Notes: generated by a model not told the origin, from the sequence alone. A DNA stretch of 64,000 nt from Candidatus Zixiibacteriota bacterium (GCA_040753875.1 JBFMDV010000030.1:19429-83428), one strand, 5' to 3'; counted from the stretch's first letter, positions 23,209-34,194 are shown. Made by a program: numbers and translations.

Positions 23209-26187
23209 CTACTCCCCTTGGCCGTGGCACTTTTTGTATTTCTTGCCGCTGCCGCAGGGACAGGGGTCGTTGCGGCCCACTTTCGGCATGGTTCGTTTGA
23301 TTGTCTGCACGGTCTGTGTTCCGGCCTGTGAGGCGGCGGCCATCGGGTTTGATTCCTGTGATCCGGTCGGGTCGCTCACGCCCGATGCCAACCCCATGCC
23401 GGTGCTGTCTTGCTTGGTTGCGACCATCGCGGGCTGGCGGCGTAACTCCGGGCGGGTCGGCTGCTGGATATTCACCTGTAATTTGAATACGAGATTGACG
23501 ATCTCCTTGTCAATGGTGGTGACCATCTGCTCGAAGATAGTGAACGCCTCGCGCTTGTAGATATCAATCGGTTTGCCGATCCCGCCGTGATAAGCGCGAA
23601 GGTGAATGCCGGTGCGAAGCTCGTCCATTTCGGCCAGGTGGTCGCGCCAGTGGCGGTCAATTGTGGAGAGCACGGCATATCGCTCCAACTGACGCATAAT
23701 ATGGTCGCCGTACGCAGTCTCTTTTTGCGTGTAGATCGCTATGACCGCCTTGAGGACGTTTTCCCGGAGTGATTCGCGGGTGAGTTTGGGAATATCCTCT
23801 GTCTTAAACTGCAGGTTCAGCAGGTAGACTTTGCGGAGTTCATCGGTGAATCCGGTCAGGTTCCAATTCTCGGGATACTGCTTCTCCGGACAGTACTCCT
23901 CGATGAACCCATCGAGCACCTCTTCGATCAGTTCAACTACCTCATCCTTGATCGATTCGCGCTCCAGTGCCGCCAGGCGGCGTTCGTAAATCCATTTGCG
24001 CTGGACATTCATAACGTCATCGTATTCCAGCGTGTGCTTTCGGATGGCGAAGTTCTGTGCTTCGACCTTTTTCTGCGCGCGCTCAATCGCCTTGGTGACC
24101 ATCCGGTGCGTGATGACCTCCCCTTCCTTCACACCAAGCCGGTCCATAATCGAGCCGAGCCTTTCGCCGCCGAACAAGCGCATCAGATCATCCTCGAGTG
24201 ACAGGAAGAAGATAGAGGAACCCGGGTCCCCCTGACGGCCGGACCGTCCACGCAGCTGTCGGTCGATCCGTCGGGACTCGTGTCGTTCGGTACCAACGAT
24301 GTGTAGTCCGCCAAGGTCCACCACTCCCTGCCCCAGCTTGATATCGGTGCCTCGGCCCGCCATGTTGGTGGCGATGGTCACCGCGCCACGCTGTCCGGCA
24401 TTGGCCACGATTTCGGCCTCGCGCTGGTGCTGCTTGGCATTCAGCACGTTGTGGTCAATCCCCTGTCGTTTTAGCATGCGTGAGAGAGTCTCGGAAACTT
24501 CCACCGATACCGTCCCCACCAGCACCGGCTGACCCGCTTTGTGCTTTTCCGTGATCTCTTCAATGATAGAATTATATTTCTCGCGGCGAGTGCGGAATAT
24601 CTGGTCCTCGTAATCGTTGCGAATACACTGAACGTTGGTCGGAATTACCATCACGTCGAGCTTGTAGATCTCGAAGAACTCAGCCGCTTCAGTTTCTGCC
24701 GTACCGGTCATGCCGGCCAGTTTCTCATACATACGGAAATAGTTCTGCAGGGTGATCGTCGCCAGTGTCTGCGTTTCGGCTTCAATCCGCACCCCTTCTT
24801 TCGCCTCTATCGCCTGGTGCAGGCCGTCGGAATAGCGCCGACCAGGAAGGATGCGCCCCGTGAACTCATCGACAATCATCACCTTGCCGTCCTGCAGGAC
24901 ATACTCGACATCTTTTTCATACAGCGAATAGGCCCGCAGAAGCTGGTTGATGGCGTGCACTTTCTCCGAGCGTTCGGCGTGGACGCGATAATACTCATCG
25001 GCTCGCTTCTGACGTTCTTCCGGTGTCAGGCTGGAATCGCCATCGAGCTCGGAGAGCAGGGTGGAGAGATCCGGGATTTCGAACAGTTTCTGTTCTTCTT
25101 TCGAGAACTGCTGGTTCCCAAGGTCGGTTAAGGCGATAGTGTGTTCTCGTTCATCGATGTAGTAATAAAGGCGGTCATCGATCTCGTGTAGCTTCTTGTC
25201 CCGCATGTAGGCGGACTCAACATCGGTAACCAGTTTCTTGACCGAGCCTTCTTTCGTAAGCTTCAGCAGTCGTTTGTTCTTCGGGGCGCCGCGTTGGGCC
25301 GCCAGAAGCAACGTGCCGAGCTCGAATTCATCGTCCGATTTTCCCCCCTCAAGCAGCTTCTCCGCTTTGGCCACCATGTCGTTGACCAGGCTGGTCTGTT
25401 TGCGAACCAGTAGTTCTACCACCGATCGCATTTCCCGGTATCGGTCGTGGACAGTGGAGTGCTCCACCTGGCCGGATATAATCAAAGGAGTTCGCGCTTC
25501 ATCTATCAGGATCGAATCGACTTCATCGATGATAGCATAGTGGTAGTTGCGGTGGACGCGGTCCTCGGCCCGTTGTGCCATGTTGTCGCGCAGGTAATCA
25601 AAGCCGAATTCGTTGGCGGTGCCGAAGGTGACGTCACAGAGGTACTGCTGCCGCCGTTCTTCATTGTTCATATGGTTCTGAATAACGCCAACGGTCAGAC
25701 CGAGGTACTTGTATATCTGCCCCATCCACTCGGAGTCGCGGCGGGCGAGGTAGTCGTTGACCGTGACAATATGCACGCCCTTTTCGGTCAGGGCATTCAG
25801 GTACGTCGGCAATGTCGCCACCAGCGTTTTGCCTTCACCGGTGGCCATTTCGGCGATCTTCCCTTCATGAAGGGCGATACCCCCCATGAGCTGGACATCG
25901 AAATGCACCATGTTCCACTGGGTAGGGATATCAACCACATTCCAGGTCTGGCCGACCTGGCGGCGGCAGGCCTCTTTGACGACGGCGAACGCTTCGGTCA
26001 TGAGGTCAGCAACCGTTTCTCCGTCGGCCAGCCGTTTCTTGAACTCATCCGTTTTGGCTCGGAACTGTTCCTCGGTGAGATCGTGGAGGGTCTCGTAGGA
26101 CTCATTGATCGCGGCAACTGCGGGGAGCTGCTTTTTGACGTCCCGCTCGTGCTTGGTGCCGAATATTTTCGTAATAAAGTTTTTCAT
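23209..26187 (-). CDS. secA: Protein translocase ATPase SecA
   Basis: 992 residues, longer than the about 900 of E. coli, as is common in FCB bacteria because of an insertion after the first nucleotide-binding region (about 265-400). It pushes unfolded preproteins through SecYEG. Walker A MATGEGKT is at 114-121, [19 protein letters not shown] marks DEAD-type Walker B and the preprotein-binding start, and MAGRGTDI and [11 protein letters not shown] fit the second motor domain. A C-terminal zinc tail [14 protein letters not shown] binds SecB or the ribosome. rsgA is divergent across 157 bases. The two substrates at 48801 and 56167 probably use this pathway. Confidence 0.99.
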   Translation of the reverse strand: MKNFITKIFGTKHERDVKKQLPAVAAINESYETLHDLTEEQFRAKTDEFKKRLADGETVADLMTEAFAVVKEACRRQVGQTWNVVDIPTQWNMVHFDVQLMGGIALHEGKIAEMATGEGKTLVATLPTYLNALTEKGVHIVTVNDYLARRDSEWMGQIYKYLGLTVGVIQNHMNNEERRQQYLCDVTFGTANEFGFDYLRDNMAQRAEDRVHRNYHYAIIDEVDSILIDEARTPLIISGQVEHSTVHDRYREMRSVVELLVRKQTSLVNDMVAKAEKLLEGGKSDDEFELGTLLLAAQRGAPKNKRLLKLTKEGSVKKLVTDVESAYMRDKKLHEIDDRLYYYIDEREHTIALTDLGNQQFSKEEQKLFEIPDLSTLLSELDGDSSLTPEERQKRADEYYRVHAERSEKVHAINQLLRAYSLYEKDVEYVLQDGKVMIVDEFTGRILPGRRYSDGLHQAIEAKEGVRIEAETQTLATITLQNYFRMYEKLAGMTGTAETEAAEFFEIYKLDVMVIPTNVQCIRNDYEDQIFRTRREKYNSIIEEITEKHKAGQPVLVGTVSVEVSETLSRMLKRQGIDHNVLNAKQHQREAEIVANAGQRGAVTIATNMAGRGTDIKLGQGVVDLGGLHIVGTERHESRRIDRQLRGRSGRQGDPGSSIFFLSLEDDLMRLFGGERLGSIMDRLGVKEGEVITHRMVTKAIERAQKKVEAQNFAIRKHTLEYDDVMNVQRKWIYERRLAALERESIKDEVVELIEEVLDGFIEEYCPEKQYPENWNLTGFTDELRKVYLLNLQFKTEDIPKLTRESLRENVLKAVIAIYTQKETAYGDHIMRQLERYAVLSTIDRHWRDHLAEMDELRTGIHLRAYHGGIGKPIDIYKREAFTIFEQMVTTIDKEIVNLVFKLQVNIQQPTRPELRRQPAMVATKQDSTGMGLASGVSDPTGSQESNPMAAASQAGTQTVQTIKRTMPKVGRNDPCPCGSGKKYKKCHGQGE

Positions 26188-26344
26188 TTCAACTACTCTT
26201 CATGTGTCAGGCCATGCGAAGATACGTCATTATCTGCATCCCAATCAAGGTCTTAAACGGTCGAACGGTGGGTCTGTTTCAGAGCCGTCCACTTTTCTCA
26301 GCGCCCTATTGATACAAGCTGCGGGAAACGGTACATTTGATCCG

Positions 26345-27268
26345 ATGGGTCACCTGGAACAAGGGATTGTCGTGGCGACCCGGGGACGGTTCTTCGAAGT
26401 TCTGGCTCCGGATCATGCCCGGCTTCGATGTGAGCTTCGCCAGAAGATCAAGTTTGGCAGCAAAGGGGTCACGCTGGTGACAGTGGGAGATGACGTCCAG
26501 TTCAGCCGGATTGACAACCAAAGCGGATCTATCGAACAAGTACTGCCACGCCGTACGACCTTTTCGCGGCCGTCCAAGGGGATGGAAAAGAAACAGCAGG
26601 TAATTGCGGCCAATCTCGACCGTATGGCAGCTATCAGTTCGGTCGTTTCGCCGCCCCTGAAAACAGGCCTAATTGATCGTTTGCTTATCGCAGCACAAAT
26701 GGGGCATCTGGAGCCGCTCATCGTTATCAACAAGATTGACCTTGGGAGGCCCGGCCAACTCGATGAGATAGTCGCTGCCTATCGGACAATGGGTTGCTTA
26801 GTGGTTGAAGTATCAGCGCATACGGGTGTAGGACTTGAGGCCCTGGGAGAGTCATTGGCCGGTCATCGTACCCTGTTTGTCGGGCATTCTGGAGCAGGGA
26901 AATCCACTCTTTTGAACAAACTGGCGCCGGGTCTGGAGATTGCCACTCGGGAGGTCTCGCAGTACTCCAACCGGGGCAAGCACACGACAACCACAATGGA
27001 ACTGTTCGCACTGCCGAACGGTGGACTGGTGGTCGATTCGCCGGGGCTCAAGGTAATGGGACTCTGGGAGTTGAGCGAGGCGGACCTTCCCCACTACTAT
27101 CCGGAGTTTGAGCCATTCGGTCCGGAATGCCGGTTTCAGCCGTGCAGCCATATCCATGAGCCGGGATGTGCGGTGAAAGCGGCCGTGGAGCGGGGTGAAA
27201 TCTGTCGTTTTCGCCATGAAAACTACTGCGCCATTGCCGCCACCCTCGGAGCCGAGGAGTTATGGTAA
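26345..27268 (+). CDS. rsgA: Ribosome small-subunit GTPase RsgA
   Basis: 307 residues from the ATG at 26345 ([11 protein letters not shown]). The open frame runs further upstream to 26105, inside secA on the other strand, but the extra 80 residues lack any RsgA similarity. RsgA is a circularly permuted GTPase that finishes 30S assembly. The order is as expected: an OB-fold N-terminus, then NKIDL (G4, about 135-139), GHSGAGKST (G1, about 178-186), and DSPG (G3, about 228). A zinc module with C-x-H...C near the C-terminus ([12 protein letters not shown]) follows. It is transcribed apart from secA. Confidence 0.93.
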   Translation: MGHLEQGIVVATRGRFFEVLAPDHARLRCELRQKIKFGSKGVTLVTVGDDVQFSRIDNQSGSIEQVLPRRTTFSRPSKGMEKKQQVIAANLDRMAAISSVVSPPLKTGLIDRLLIAAQMGHLEPLIVINKIDLGRPGQLDEIVAAYRTMGCLVVEVSAHTGVGLEALGESLAGHRTLFVGHSGAGKSTLLNKLAPGLEIATREVSQYSNRGKHTTTTMELFALPNGGLVVDSPGLKVMGLWELSEADLPHYYPEFEPFGPECRFQPCSHIHEPGCAVKAAVERGEICRFRHENYCAIAATLGAEELW

Positions 27269-27312
27269 GCTCAAAAAATACAGTGAGTTACCGATAATCG
27301 GAATAATCGATT

Positions 27313-28218
27313 ATGGCCTCAAAAAGCAATGTAGAATTTCGGGTTGGCGTGATCATCCTCATCGGATTGATCATCCTGCTGACATCTCTGTACTGGCTTC
27401 AGGGGTACAAACTGGAGCGAAATGCCCAGCATATCGACGTCCGGTTTGCCGATGTCGGCAGCCTGGCGGTCGGGGACAATGTTACGGTTTCGGGTGTTCT
27501 CAAGGGAAAGGTGAACCGTCTGACGCTGGAACCCTCCGGCGTGCTGGTCGAGTTGCTGGTTTATCAGGACGTACACTTGAAACGAGACGCGCAGATTACC
27601 ATCAAGAACCTTGGTCTTATGGGTGAGCGATTTGTGGCGATCACGCCCGGCGCCGACAGCCTGCCGTATGACACGACGACGGTTGCCCAGGGATTCTACG
27701 ACACCGGGATTCCCGAAGTACTCGGACTAATGGGGGACATGATCACTGAGTTGCATTCGCTGGTGCTTTCGTTCAAACGGACAATCGCCTCCGACTCATC
27801 CCTGCAAAAGTTCAACAACACGGTCGCCAATTTGGAGTCCGTATCGAAATCGCTGTCGTCGTATATGTCCCGAAACGAGGCGAGGTTGGATGAGACCGCT
27901 CAGAACTTCTTAGATGCGTCACGAAGCGTCAATCAGATGCTGACGCGCAACTCGCAGTTGGTCGACTCCACGACCAATCGGGTAAACCGCATGACTATCG
28001 AGCTCGAGACCTTCGTGAGACGATTGGACACGCTCTCGCAGTCGGCTCGACGGTTTGCCGATGCGCTCGATAACGAGGACGGTACCGCCCGGTTGCTGCT
28101 CGAGGATCGTGCCCTGTATGACGATCTTCGCAAAGCGGCAGCCAATCTGGATGATCTCATCAACGACATCCGCACGAATCCGCGTAAATACGTCAGTCTC
28201 CAGGTGAAAGTTTTCTGA
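27313..28218 (+). CDS. Lone MlaD/MCE-domain lipid-transport protein
   Basis: 301 residues. One N-terminal membrane anchor (about 11-30) is followed by an MCE domain (about 38-115) with VRFADVGSLAVGDNVTVSGVLKGKV and ITIKNLGLMGERFVAITPG. The remaining 150 residues are helical and probably form the coiled tunnel or stalk seen in other MCE proteins. MCE proteins bind lipids in the periplasm and normally work with an MlaE permease and MlaF ATPase; neither is in this window. The GH57 gene starts two bases after its stop, so the two could be co-translated, with no obvious functional link. Confidence 0.9.
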   Translation: MASKSNVEFRVGVIILIGLIILLTSLYWLQGYKLERNAQHIDVRFADVGSLAVGDNVTVSGVLKGKVNRLTLEPSGVLVELLVYQDVHLKRDAQITIKNLGLMGERFVAITPGADSLPYDTTTVAQGFYDTGIPEVLGLMGDMITELHSLVLSFKRTIASDSSLQKFNNTVANLESVSKSLSSYMSRNEARLDETAQNFLDASRSVNQMLTRNSQLVDSTTNRVNRMTIELETFVRRLDTLSQSARRFADALDNEDGTARLLLEDRALYDDLRKAAANLDDLINDIRTNPRKYVSLQVKVF

Positions 28219-28220
28219 CC

Positions 28221-30395
28221 ATGTCCCGCTTCACACTCGCGTTCGGCATTCACAATCATCAGCCGGTCGGGAATTTCGACCACGTTTTCGAAGAGGCGCA
28301 TCGGCACGCATACCTTCCGTTTGTCAAGCTACTCGAGCGTTTCCCCGGTATTCGGCTGTCGCTGCATCAATCCGGCATTCTCTGGGATTGGCAGCAGCAG
28401 AAGCACCACGCCTATTTCGACCAGATAAGTCGCCTGCTTGGCCGCAATCAGATTGAACTGATGACCGGCGGGTTTTATGAACCGATCCTCCCGGCTATTC
28501 CCGAGCGTGATGTTCTGGGGCAGATTGCGATGCTCAACGCCTATCTGGAGTCACATTTTGGTGTGAATCCGAAAGGGCTCTGGCTGACTGAACGGGTCTG
28601 GGAGCCGCATCTGCCGAAACTGCTGGCCAAAGCTGGTGTCACCCATTTGCCGGTCGATGATACTCATTTCATCTTTGCAGGGCTTGAGCATGAGCAGCTC
28701 TGCGGTCCTTTCGTTACGGAGAGTGAAGGGTATGCGGTCACCGCGCTGCCCATCGAGAAGAAACTTCGCTACCTCATTCCGTTCGGCCGGGTCGAGGAAG
28801 TGATCGACGAACTCAAGCGGCAGGCTGAGCGGAGTCCGGATGGCATGGCGGTGTACGCCGACGATGGCGAGAAATTCGGCGTGTGGCCCAAGACATATCA
28901 GCACTGCTATGAAGATCGCTGGCTCGAGCAGTTTTTCGAGGCATTAGAACGTAATGGCGACTGGCTCGAAATGATCACGTTGAGCGAAGCGGCCGAGCGG
29001 CCAGCCGTGGGACGTGTCTATTTGCCCACCGCCTCATATGAGGAAATGCTGCATTGGGCGCTTCCGGCCAAAGCGTTTGTTGAATATGAGCAGTTCGAGG
29101 AATGGCTCAAGGATCAGGGGAAACTGGCTCAATATGCGCGCTTCGTGCGGGGAGGTCATTGGAGGAGTTTCTTGGCCAAGTACGAAGAGGCGAACCTGAT
29201 GCACAAGCGGATGGTTCGAGTTTCGAATATGCTCGCGGAGTTTGAGCGAGAATGCCCCAGCGGCCAGGCCGGCCTTTCCGAAGTGCGTGATCGGCTGTAT
29301 GCCTCCCAATGCAACTGTCCCTACTGGCACGGCGTATTCGGCGGCCTATACCTGCCGCACATTCGGCAGGCGGTTTATGAGGCGATGATTGCTGCCGAAG
29401 ATCAGCTTGGCCGTATGACCAGCAGGCTACGAACTGGTATAACCGTGAGCGATTATGACGCCGATGGCGCCGAAGAGGTCCTCTGTACGACCGCCCGATT
29501 CTCGGCGGTTATCAAACCGAGCCGGGGCGGCATATTGGCTGATCTGGCGCTCTTGAAACAGCATTTCGACCTGACCGACACACTGAGCCGACGTCGTGAA
29601 GGGTACCACCGTAAACTGGCCAGGGCAGTCACTGCCGAAACATCCCAGCACACCTCATCGATTCACGATCTGGTGTTGGCCAAGGAATCGGGGCTCGACC
29701 AGCTTCTGATCGAGGACCGCTACCTTCGCCGCTGCTTTATCGATCATTTCTTTGCCGCCGACGTCACCGCAGATCAGTTCTATCGCATGACATTCCAGGA
29801 GGTCGGGGATTTTGTCACTGGTCGCTACGACTATCTTCCTGCTGACGGCAAGCTGGTCGTCGACCTTATTCGCAACGGTACCGTTCGACACAATGGAACC
29901 GCGACTCAAATCAGAGTGTCGAAAAGGTTCGGGTTTGATTATGACAGCGGTCAGATAGTCGTGGGTTACGAGTTGTCGGCACCGAACTCCGGACCTATCG
30001 AGGTGCTCTTCGCGATTGAAAACAACTTCTCCTTTCAGGCCGGACACGCCCATGACAGGTATATCATCGTCGATGGCGCCCGACCATCAGACTCATTTCT
30101 CGATACGTTCCAAACATGTCCTCAGGGACAGGGTCTGGCTATGGCCGATGAATATCGCAATCTGGCGGTGGCGATTCTGTCCGACAGGCAGGCCGAACTC
30201 TGGCACATGCCGATCTTTACAGTGTCGCTCTCTGAAGCGGGATTCGAGAAAGTATACCAGGGTACCACGCTCGTTCACCTGTACCGTCTTCACCTGACCA
30301 CTCAGCCGGTCAAGCTCACCCTTCGCTTGCTCGCCGGACCGCTCCAATCGGTTCTCGCACAGGCGTTTCCGCGTTCGGCGGTCAGCGCTATCTGA
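28221..30395 (+). CDS. Glycoside hydrolase family 57 (4-alpha-glucanotransferase/amylase type)
   Basis: 724 residues, a normal length for GH57 4-alpha-glucanotransferases. Family motifs occur in order: FGIHNHQPVG (8-17), SLHQSGILWDW (47-57), GLWLTERVWEP (119-129) with the likely nucleophile Glu124, VYADDGEKFGVWP (211-223) with the acid/base at Asp214 or Asp215, and a beta-sandwich C-terminal half (about 400-724, DUF1925/1926-like). It cuts and moves alpha-1,4-glucan chains of glycogen or starch, in the cytoplasm (no signal peptide). Other glycogen genes are not in the window. It follows the MCE gene by two bases. Confidence 0.92.
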   Translation: MSRFTLAFGIHNHQPVGNFDHVFEEAHRHAYLPFVKLLERFPGIRLSLHQSGILWDWQQQKHHAYFDQISRLLGRNQIELMTGGFYEPILPAIPERDVLGQIAMLNAYLESHFGVNPKGLWLTERVWEPHLPKLLAKAGVTHLPVDDTHFIFAGLEHEQLCGPFVTESEGYAVTALPIEKKLRYLIPFGRVEEVIDELKRQAERSPDGMAVYADDGEKFGVWPKTYQHCYEDRWLEQFFEALERNGDWLEMITLSEAAERPAVGRVYLPTASYEEMLHWALPAKAFVEYEQFEEWLKDQGKLAQYARFVRGGHWRSFLAKYEEANLMHKRMVRVSNMLAEFERECPSGQAGLSEVRDRLYASQCNCPYWHGVFGGLYLPHIRQAVYEAMIAAEDQLGRMTSRLRTGITVSDYDADGAEEVLCTTARFSAVIKPSRGGILADLALLKQHFDLTDTLSRRREGYHRKLARAVTAETSQHTSSIHDLVLAKESGLDQLLIEDRYLRRCFIDHFFAADVTADQFYRMTFQEVGDFVTGRYDYLPADGKLVVDLIRNGTVRHNGTATQIRVSKRFGFDYDSGQIVVGYELSAPNSGPIEVLFAIENNFSFQAGHAHDRYIIVDGARPSDSFLDTFQTCPQGQGLAMADEYRNLAVAILSDRQAELWHMPIFTVSLSEAGFEKVYQGTTLVHLYRLHLTTQPVKLTLRLLAGPLQSVLAQAFPRSAVSAI

Positions 30396-30452
30396 GCATC
30401 CCCAACCAATTATTGGATTGGCTTTTGCTTTCGCCGAGGCTATCTTGGTGTT

Positions 30453-31196
30453 GTGCTGAAGAAAATCGCCCGAGTGATCAGGCAATCTCGTCGCTGCGTT
30501 GTTCTTACTGGGGCAGGCATATCGGCCGAATCGGGGGTGCCAACCTTCCGAGGCAAGGAAGGGCTATGGGGCAAGTTCCGTCCAGAAGAACTGGCCACCA
30601 TGGGGGCGTTTTTGGCCAATCCCAAGATCGTCTGGGAATGGTACAACTGGCGACGCCAATTGATCGCTAAGGTGGAGCCGAACGCAGGTCATTATGCTCT
30701 CGCGGAGATGTCGCGATGGTTCCGGAGTTTCACATTGGTGACTCAAAACGTCGACAACCTTCATCGGCTGGCCGGCTCGACCGAAGTGCTGGAGTTGCAC
30801 GGCAATATCTATCGAAACAAGTGTGCCAAGTGCGGCCGCCTGTTCGAGGAAACTGAAGAGATCGAACCTTCCCGTATCCCGGCTTGTCGGTACTGTGGCG
30901 GCGCGATTCGGCCGGACGTCGTCTGGTTCGGGGAGATGCTTCCGGAAGACGTGATCGACCTGGCTTTTCGCCGATCGGAAGAGGCGGATCTGTTCTTGTC
31001 GGTTGGTACCTCGGCCCTGGTGCATCCCGCTGCCACACTTCCCGTGGTGGCTAAGCGGCATGGCGCCGTACTTGTCGAGATCAACCCTGAGCCGACACCG
31101 CTCAGCGAGCTGGCCGATTATGCGATTCAGCAGCCGGCGGGCCAGGCATTGCCGGCCCTGATGAATCTGCTCCGGGAAGCGAAGCCGGTGGCGTGA
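30453..31196 (+). CDS. cobB: Sirtuin (Sir2/CobB) NAD-dependent protein deacylase
   Basis: 247 residues, starting with GTG. Sirtuins remove acyl groups from lysine using NAD. The NAD site GAGISAESGVPTFRG (20-34), TQNVDNLH and catalytic His in ELHGN are present, as is a zinc module with two CxxC pairs (CAKCG and CRYCG). Residues 64 and 67 form the Y-x-x-R of class III enzymes (WEWYNWRRQ), which in CobB and SIRT5 read succinyl-lysine. This suggests desuccinylase or demalonylase activity besides deacetylation; that is inference. No acyl-CoA ligase partner is nearby. Confidence 0.95.
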   Translation: MLKKIARVIRQSRRCVVLTGAGISAESGVPTFRGKEGLWGKFRPEELATMGAFLANPKIVWEWYNWRRQLIAKVEPNAGHYALAEMSRWFRSFTLVTQNVDNLHRLAGSTEVLELHGNIYRNKCAKCGRLFEETEEIEPSRIPACRYCGGAIRPDVVWFGEMLPEDVIDLAFRRSEEADLFLSVGTSALVHPAATLPVVAKRHGAVLVEINPEPTPLSELADYAIQQPAGQALPALMNLLREAKPVA

Positions 31197-31252
31197 ACCG
31201 AGTCAACTTCCATTTCACTATGGCTGTATAAGAGCAAAGGCTGACCCACCAG

Positions 31253-33403
31253 GTGAAGTTGTTTCGCAAACAATCACTACTGTCAATCCTGATTCCGATA
31301 TTCGCCGCTTGGGTGATCGGCGGTTGTGTCTATTACAACACATTCTACAACGCGCACAGCGCGTTCAACAACGCCGAGAAGCAACGCAAGAAATCCGGGC
31401 AGGTGAACCAGGCGGACTACAAGAAGGCAATCGATAAGTCACTGAAAGTGGTCGAGTACCACGCCAATTCCAAATGGTATGATGATGCTCTCTACGTGTT
31501 GGGGGTTTCATATTACTGGACTAAGCAGTACACCCGGGCGGAACGGCGCTTTCGTGAACTCCTGGCCAATTACCCAAACTCCAAGTTCATCAAGGAATCA
31601 AACCTGTACCTGGCCAAGTCGAAACTTGAACTGGAGGAGATGGGGGAGGCGATGACGCTCTTCGATGAGTTGTTCCGGTCCGATTACAGCCGGGAGATCA
31701 AGGCCGAGGCGGCGATGGCTTTGGGAGTGTACCATTACGAGGACAAGGACTACGAGACGGCCCAGGGGTATTTTCAGGCGGTCCGCGACTCACTGGGGAA
31801 TCAGGAGCAAAAGAAAATTGCACAGAAGTACATTGCCGACGGCCAGTATATTCAGTTTCGGTTTCAGGATGCGGTCGGTGCGTATTTGCAGCTGCTTGGC
31901 ATGGATCCGACCAAAGCCGAGAAATACCATGCCTTACACCGTGCGGCGCTTTGTTCCTATCGCCTGCAGCGGATCAAGACCGGACTTGATTATCTCAACC
32001 AACTGATCAAAGATCCGCTCTATTTCGATTCGCTGGGGGTGCTTCAGCTGGATGTCGCGGAGGGATACGAGGCCGATGGTGATCTGGCATTAGCTGAAGG
32101 GACCTATTCCACCGTTGCCACCACGGCGACGAACAATCAGTGGGCATCGAAAGCCTACTATCGCCTGGGGCTGTTGTATCAGTACGATTACGATGACCTG
32201 GAGTCGGCCAAGCGATTCTATGACAAAGCGGTCGGGGCCAATGCTGCAACCGAAGAAGGGCGCGAGGCGCTGCAGCGCTCCTCGGATATCAGCAAACTTG
32301 ACACCTTCCTGGTCAGGATCACACCCGATTCCAATGTCTCTCAGGAACAGATCGATTCGCGTGCCCGTACGCAGTATCTCCTTGCGGAGCTCTACTGGTT
32401 TCAGCTCAACAAACCGGATTCGGCGATCTCTGAGTTGGAGCAGCTTCTGTCCACGTACCCGCACGCCTACATTGCCCCCAAGGCCATGATCGCGCTGTCA
32501 CAAATGTATCGCGACTATGCCGAGGACACGATCCGGGCCGACTCACTTGTCCGCGCGGTTATCCAGCATTACCCGCGGTCCGATTACATTCCTGTGGCGT
32601 TGGAATTTCTCGGCTTGCAGGGAAGCGCCGCCGACACCGGGTACGCCGAATGGTATCTTCGCCGGGCTGAGGATTTCCTGATCGATCATGACAACTATGA
32701 TTCCGCCCGGGCCAACTACCAGATGGTGGTAGACAGCTTCCCGGAGTCCAAATATCATTTGCAGGCACGGTTCAGTCTTGTCTGGATCAAGGAGAACTAT
32801 CGAGCGCCTGGCGATTCATCGCTGCTTGTGGCGTATCGCGAGATAGCGGACTCGTTTGCAGCGACCTCGTGGGGGGCGGAGGCCTCGAAGCGGTTGCCTC
32901 GGGAGAAAGCGGGTCAGAAGCGTCAGGACTTGGTGCGTCAGCAAGATACCTTACTCGACACGCTTCAGCCCGGCCCCGACACCGGTTTTGCCGCGGCGCC
33001 ACCGGATACCGGCAGCGGGTACATCGACCCGCTCCAGGCTGTCTATCGCGGTCCAAACGGCGAGCCACTGATCATCATTGACGTGAAGCCGAGAGAGACG
33101 CTGGTCGAATTCGAGTATCCGCCATCCGCGTACAATCTGTCGCAGAATGAGTTCTATCTCTATTTCCAGATCAAGCTTGATTTTTCGGGCAAGGTTGTTG
33201 ATTATGTGCTCAAGGTACCGTCCGGCAGCGATGAGTTGGACAATCGGGCCGGTGAAACGATCAGTTCGATGATCTTCAACCTGGACGATGTCCAACGCCA
33301 GGTGTCCCAGAAGACAGTTGACGAGGACATCTCCAAGCGAGACCCGACTGGAAGCTGGTATGTGTACAAGTACCTGGTCAAAAAGCCGGATTATGCACGA
33401 TGA
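31253..33403 (+). CDS. TPR-repeat lipoprotein, large, outer-membrane-type
   Basis: 716 residues, GTG start. A signal peptide ends in lipobox VIGGC with the modified Cys at 25. TPR-like repeats fill about 50-570 (for example DALYVLGVSYYWTKQYTRAERRFRELLANYPNS, with each repeat split over the line here only in spirit of the pattern W/Y-LG-Y-A/F-P). A low-complexity stretch (about 570-600) leads into a C-terminal region of about 100 residues with FYLYFQIKLDFSGKV, weakly like a TonB C-terminal domain; that last call is a guess. The protein is probably tethered to a membrane and binds partners. Its stop overlaps the pyrK start (ATGA), so the two are translationally coupled despite unrelated roles. 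Confidence 0.8.
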   Translation: MKLFRKQSLLSILIPIFAAWVIGGCVYYNTFYNAHSAFNNAEKQRKKSGQVNQADYKKAIDKSLKVVEYHANSKWYDDALYVLGVSYYWTKQYTRAERRFRELLANYPNSKFIKESNLYLAKSKLELEEMGEAMTLFDELFRSDYSREIKAEAAMALGVYHYEDKDYETAQGYFQAVRDSLGNQEQKKIAQKYIADGQYIQFRFQDAVGAYLQLLGMDPTKAEKYHALHRAALCSYRLQRIKTGLDYLNQLIKDPLYFDSLGVLQLDVAEGYEADGDLALAEGTYSTVATTATNNQWASKAYYRLGLLYQYDYDDLESAKRFYDKAVGANAATEEGREALQRSSDISKLDTFLVRITPDSNVSQEQIDSRARTQYLLAELYWFQLNKPDSAISELEQLLSTYPHAYIAPKAMIALSQMYRDYAEDTIRADSLVRAVIQHYPRSDYIPVALEFLGLQGSAADTGYAEWYLRRAEDFLIDHDNYDSARANYQMVVDSFPESKYHLQARFSLVWIKENYRAPGDSSLLVAYREIADSFAATSWGAEASKRLPREKAGQKRQDLVRQQDTLLDTLQPGPDTGFAAAPPDTGSGYIDPLQAVYRGPNGEPLIIIDVKPRETLVEFEYPPSAYNLSQNEFYLYFQIKLDFSGKVVDYVLKVPSGSDELDNRAGETISSMIFNLDDVQRQVSQKTVDEDISKRDPTGSWYVYKYLVKKPDYAR

Positions 33404-34194
33404 TTCGACCAACCTGTGAGCGCACGCTCGTACGAAAAGTCCGCGATCTCAAGAACAACTATTATTCGATGACTTTCGGTCCGTATTCGAGGGCCGGAGA
33501 GTGCCGCCCCGGCAGTTTCCTGCACGTGCGGATGCCGGGATCGGAGATCTACTTCCGTCGCGCCATGTCGGTGGCTGGCATCGACACTCGCAAAGGCGAA
33601 ATTGAAATCATTTTCAAGATTTTCGGCCGCGGGACGACGATTCTGTCCAAGTACACTCGCGGCGACACAGTCGATATCCTGGGTCCTCTGGGAGTGCCGT
33701 TCAGCGCGCCGAAGAAGAACGAACGTGTTCTGATCGTGGCGGGAGGAGTGGGGTTTCCGCCGCTCTTGTATCTTGCAGCCGATCTCATCCGCAAGGGACT
33801 CGATGCCCGGCGGATAGAGTTCTTTTACGGAGGGAGGTCCTCGACCGACCTGGTGGAGCGAGCACGCATCAAGAAGCTCGGCGTCAACTTCCATCCATTT
33901 ACGGATGATGGTTCGTATGGTGGAGATGGAATGGTGACGGCGCCGGTTGAGCGATTTGTTCACGAGCACCAGGGCGAGAAGCTTCGAATATACGCTTGCG
34001 GACCCGAGCCTATGCTGAAGGCTGCCGACCAGATCGGTTTGCGGTCCGACATACCGGGCCAACTTTCCCTTGAGGCTCCAATGCCGTGCGGGATAGGCGT
34101 CTGTTTGGGATGTGTCGTCCCGCTGACGGTCGGCGGCTACGCCAGGGTTTGCTGCGACGGCCCGGTGTTCAATATCGGAGAGGTGAAACTGTGA
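33400..34194 (+). CDS. pyrK: Dihydroorotate dehydrogenase electron-transfer subunit
   Basis: 264 residues. PyrK carries electrons from the PyrD subunit to NAD through FAD and a [2Fe-2S] cluster. The FAD site reads RRAMSVAG (about 47-54), the NAD site has VAGGVGFPPLLYLA, and the cluster ligands are in MPCGIGVCLGC and the later VCCDGP (C-x4-C-x2-C-x12-C pattern). The ATG overlaps the stop of the TPR gene, and its own stop overlaps the pyrD GTG (GTGA). Confidence 0.96.
   Translation: MIRPTCERTLVRKVRDLKNNYYSMTFGPYSRAGECRPGSFLHVRMPGSEIYFRRAMSVAGIDTRKGEIEIIFKIFGRGTTILSKYTRGDTVDILGPLGVPFSAPKKNERVLIVAGGVGFPPLLYLAADLIRKGLDARRIEFFYGGRSSTDLVERARIKKLGVNFHPFTDDGSYGGDGMVTAPVERFVHEHQGEKLRIYACGPEPMLKAADQIGLRSDIPGQLSLEAPMPCGIGVCLGCVVPLTVGGYARVCCDGPVFNIGEVKL

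Noticed and set aside
26105..26344. An 80-residue N-terminal extension of RsgA
   Set aside because: The extension overlaps secA on the other strand and lacks RsgA similarity; the ATG at 26345 starts at the OB fold.
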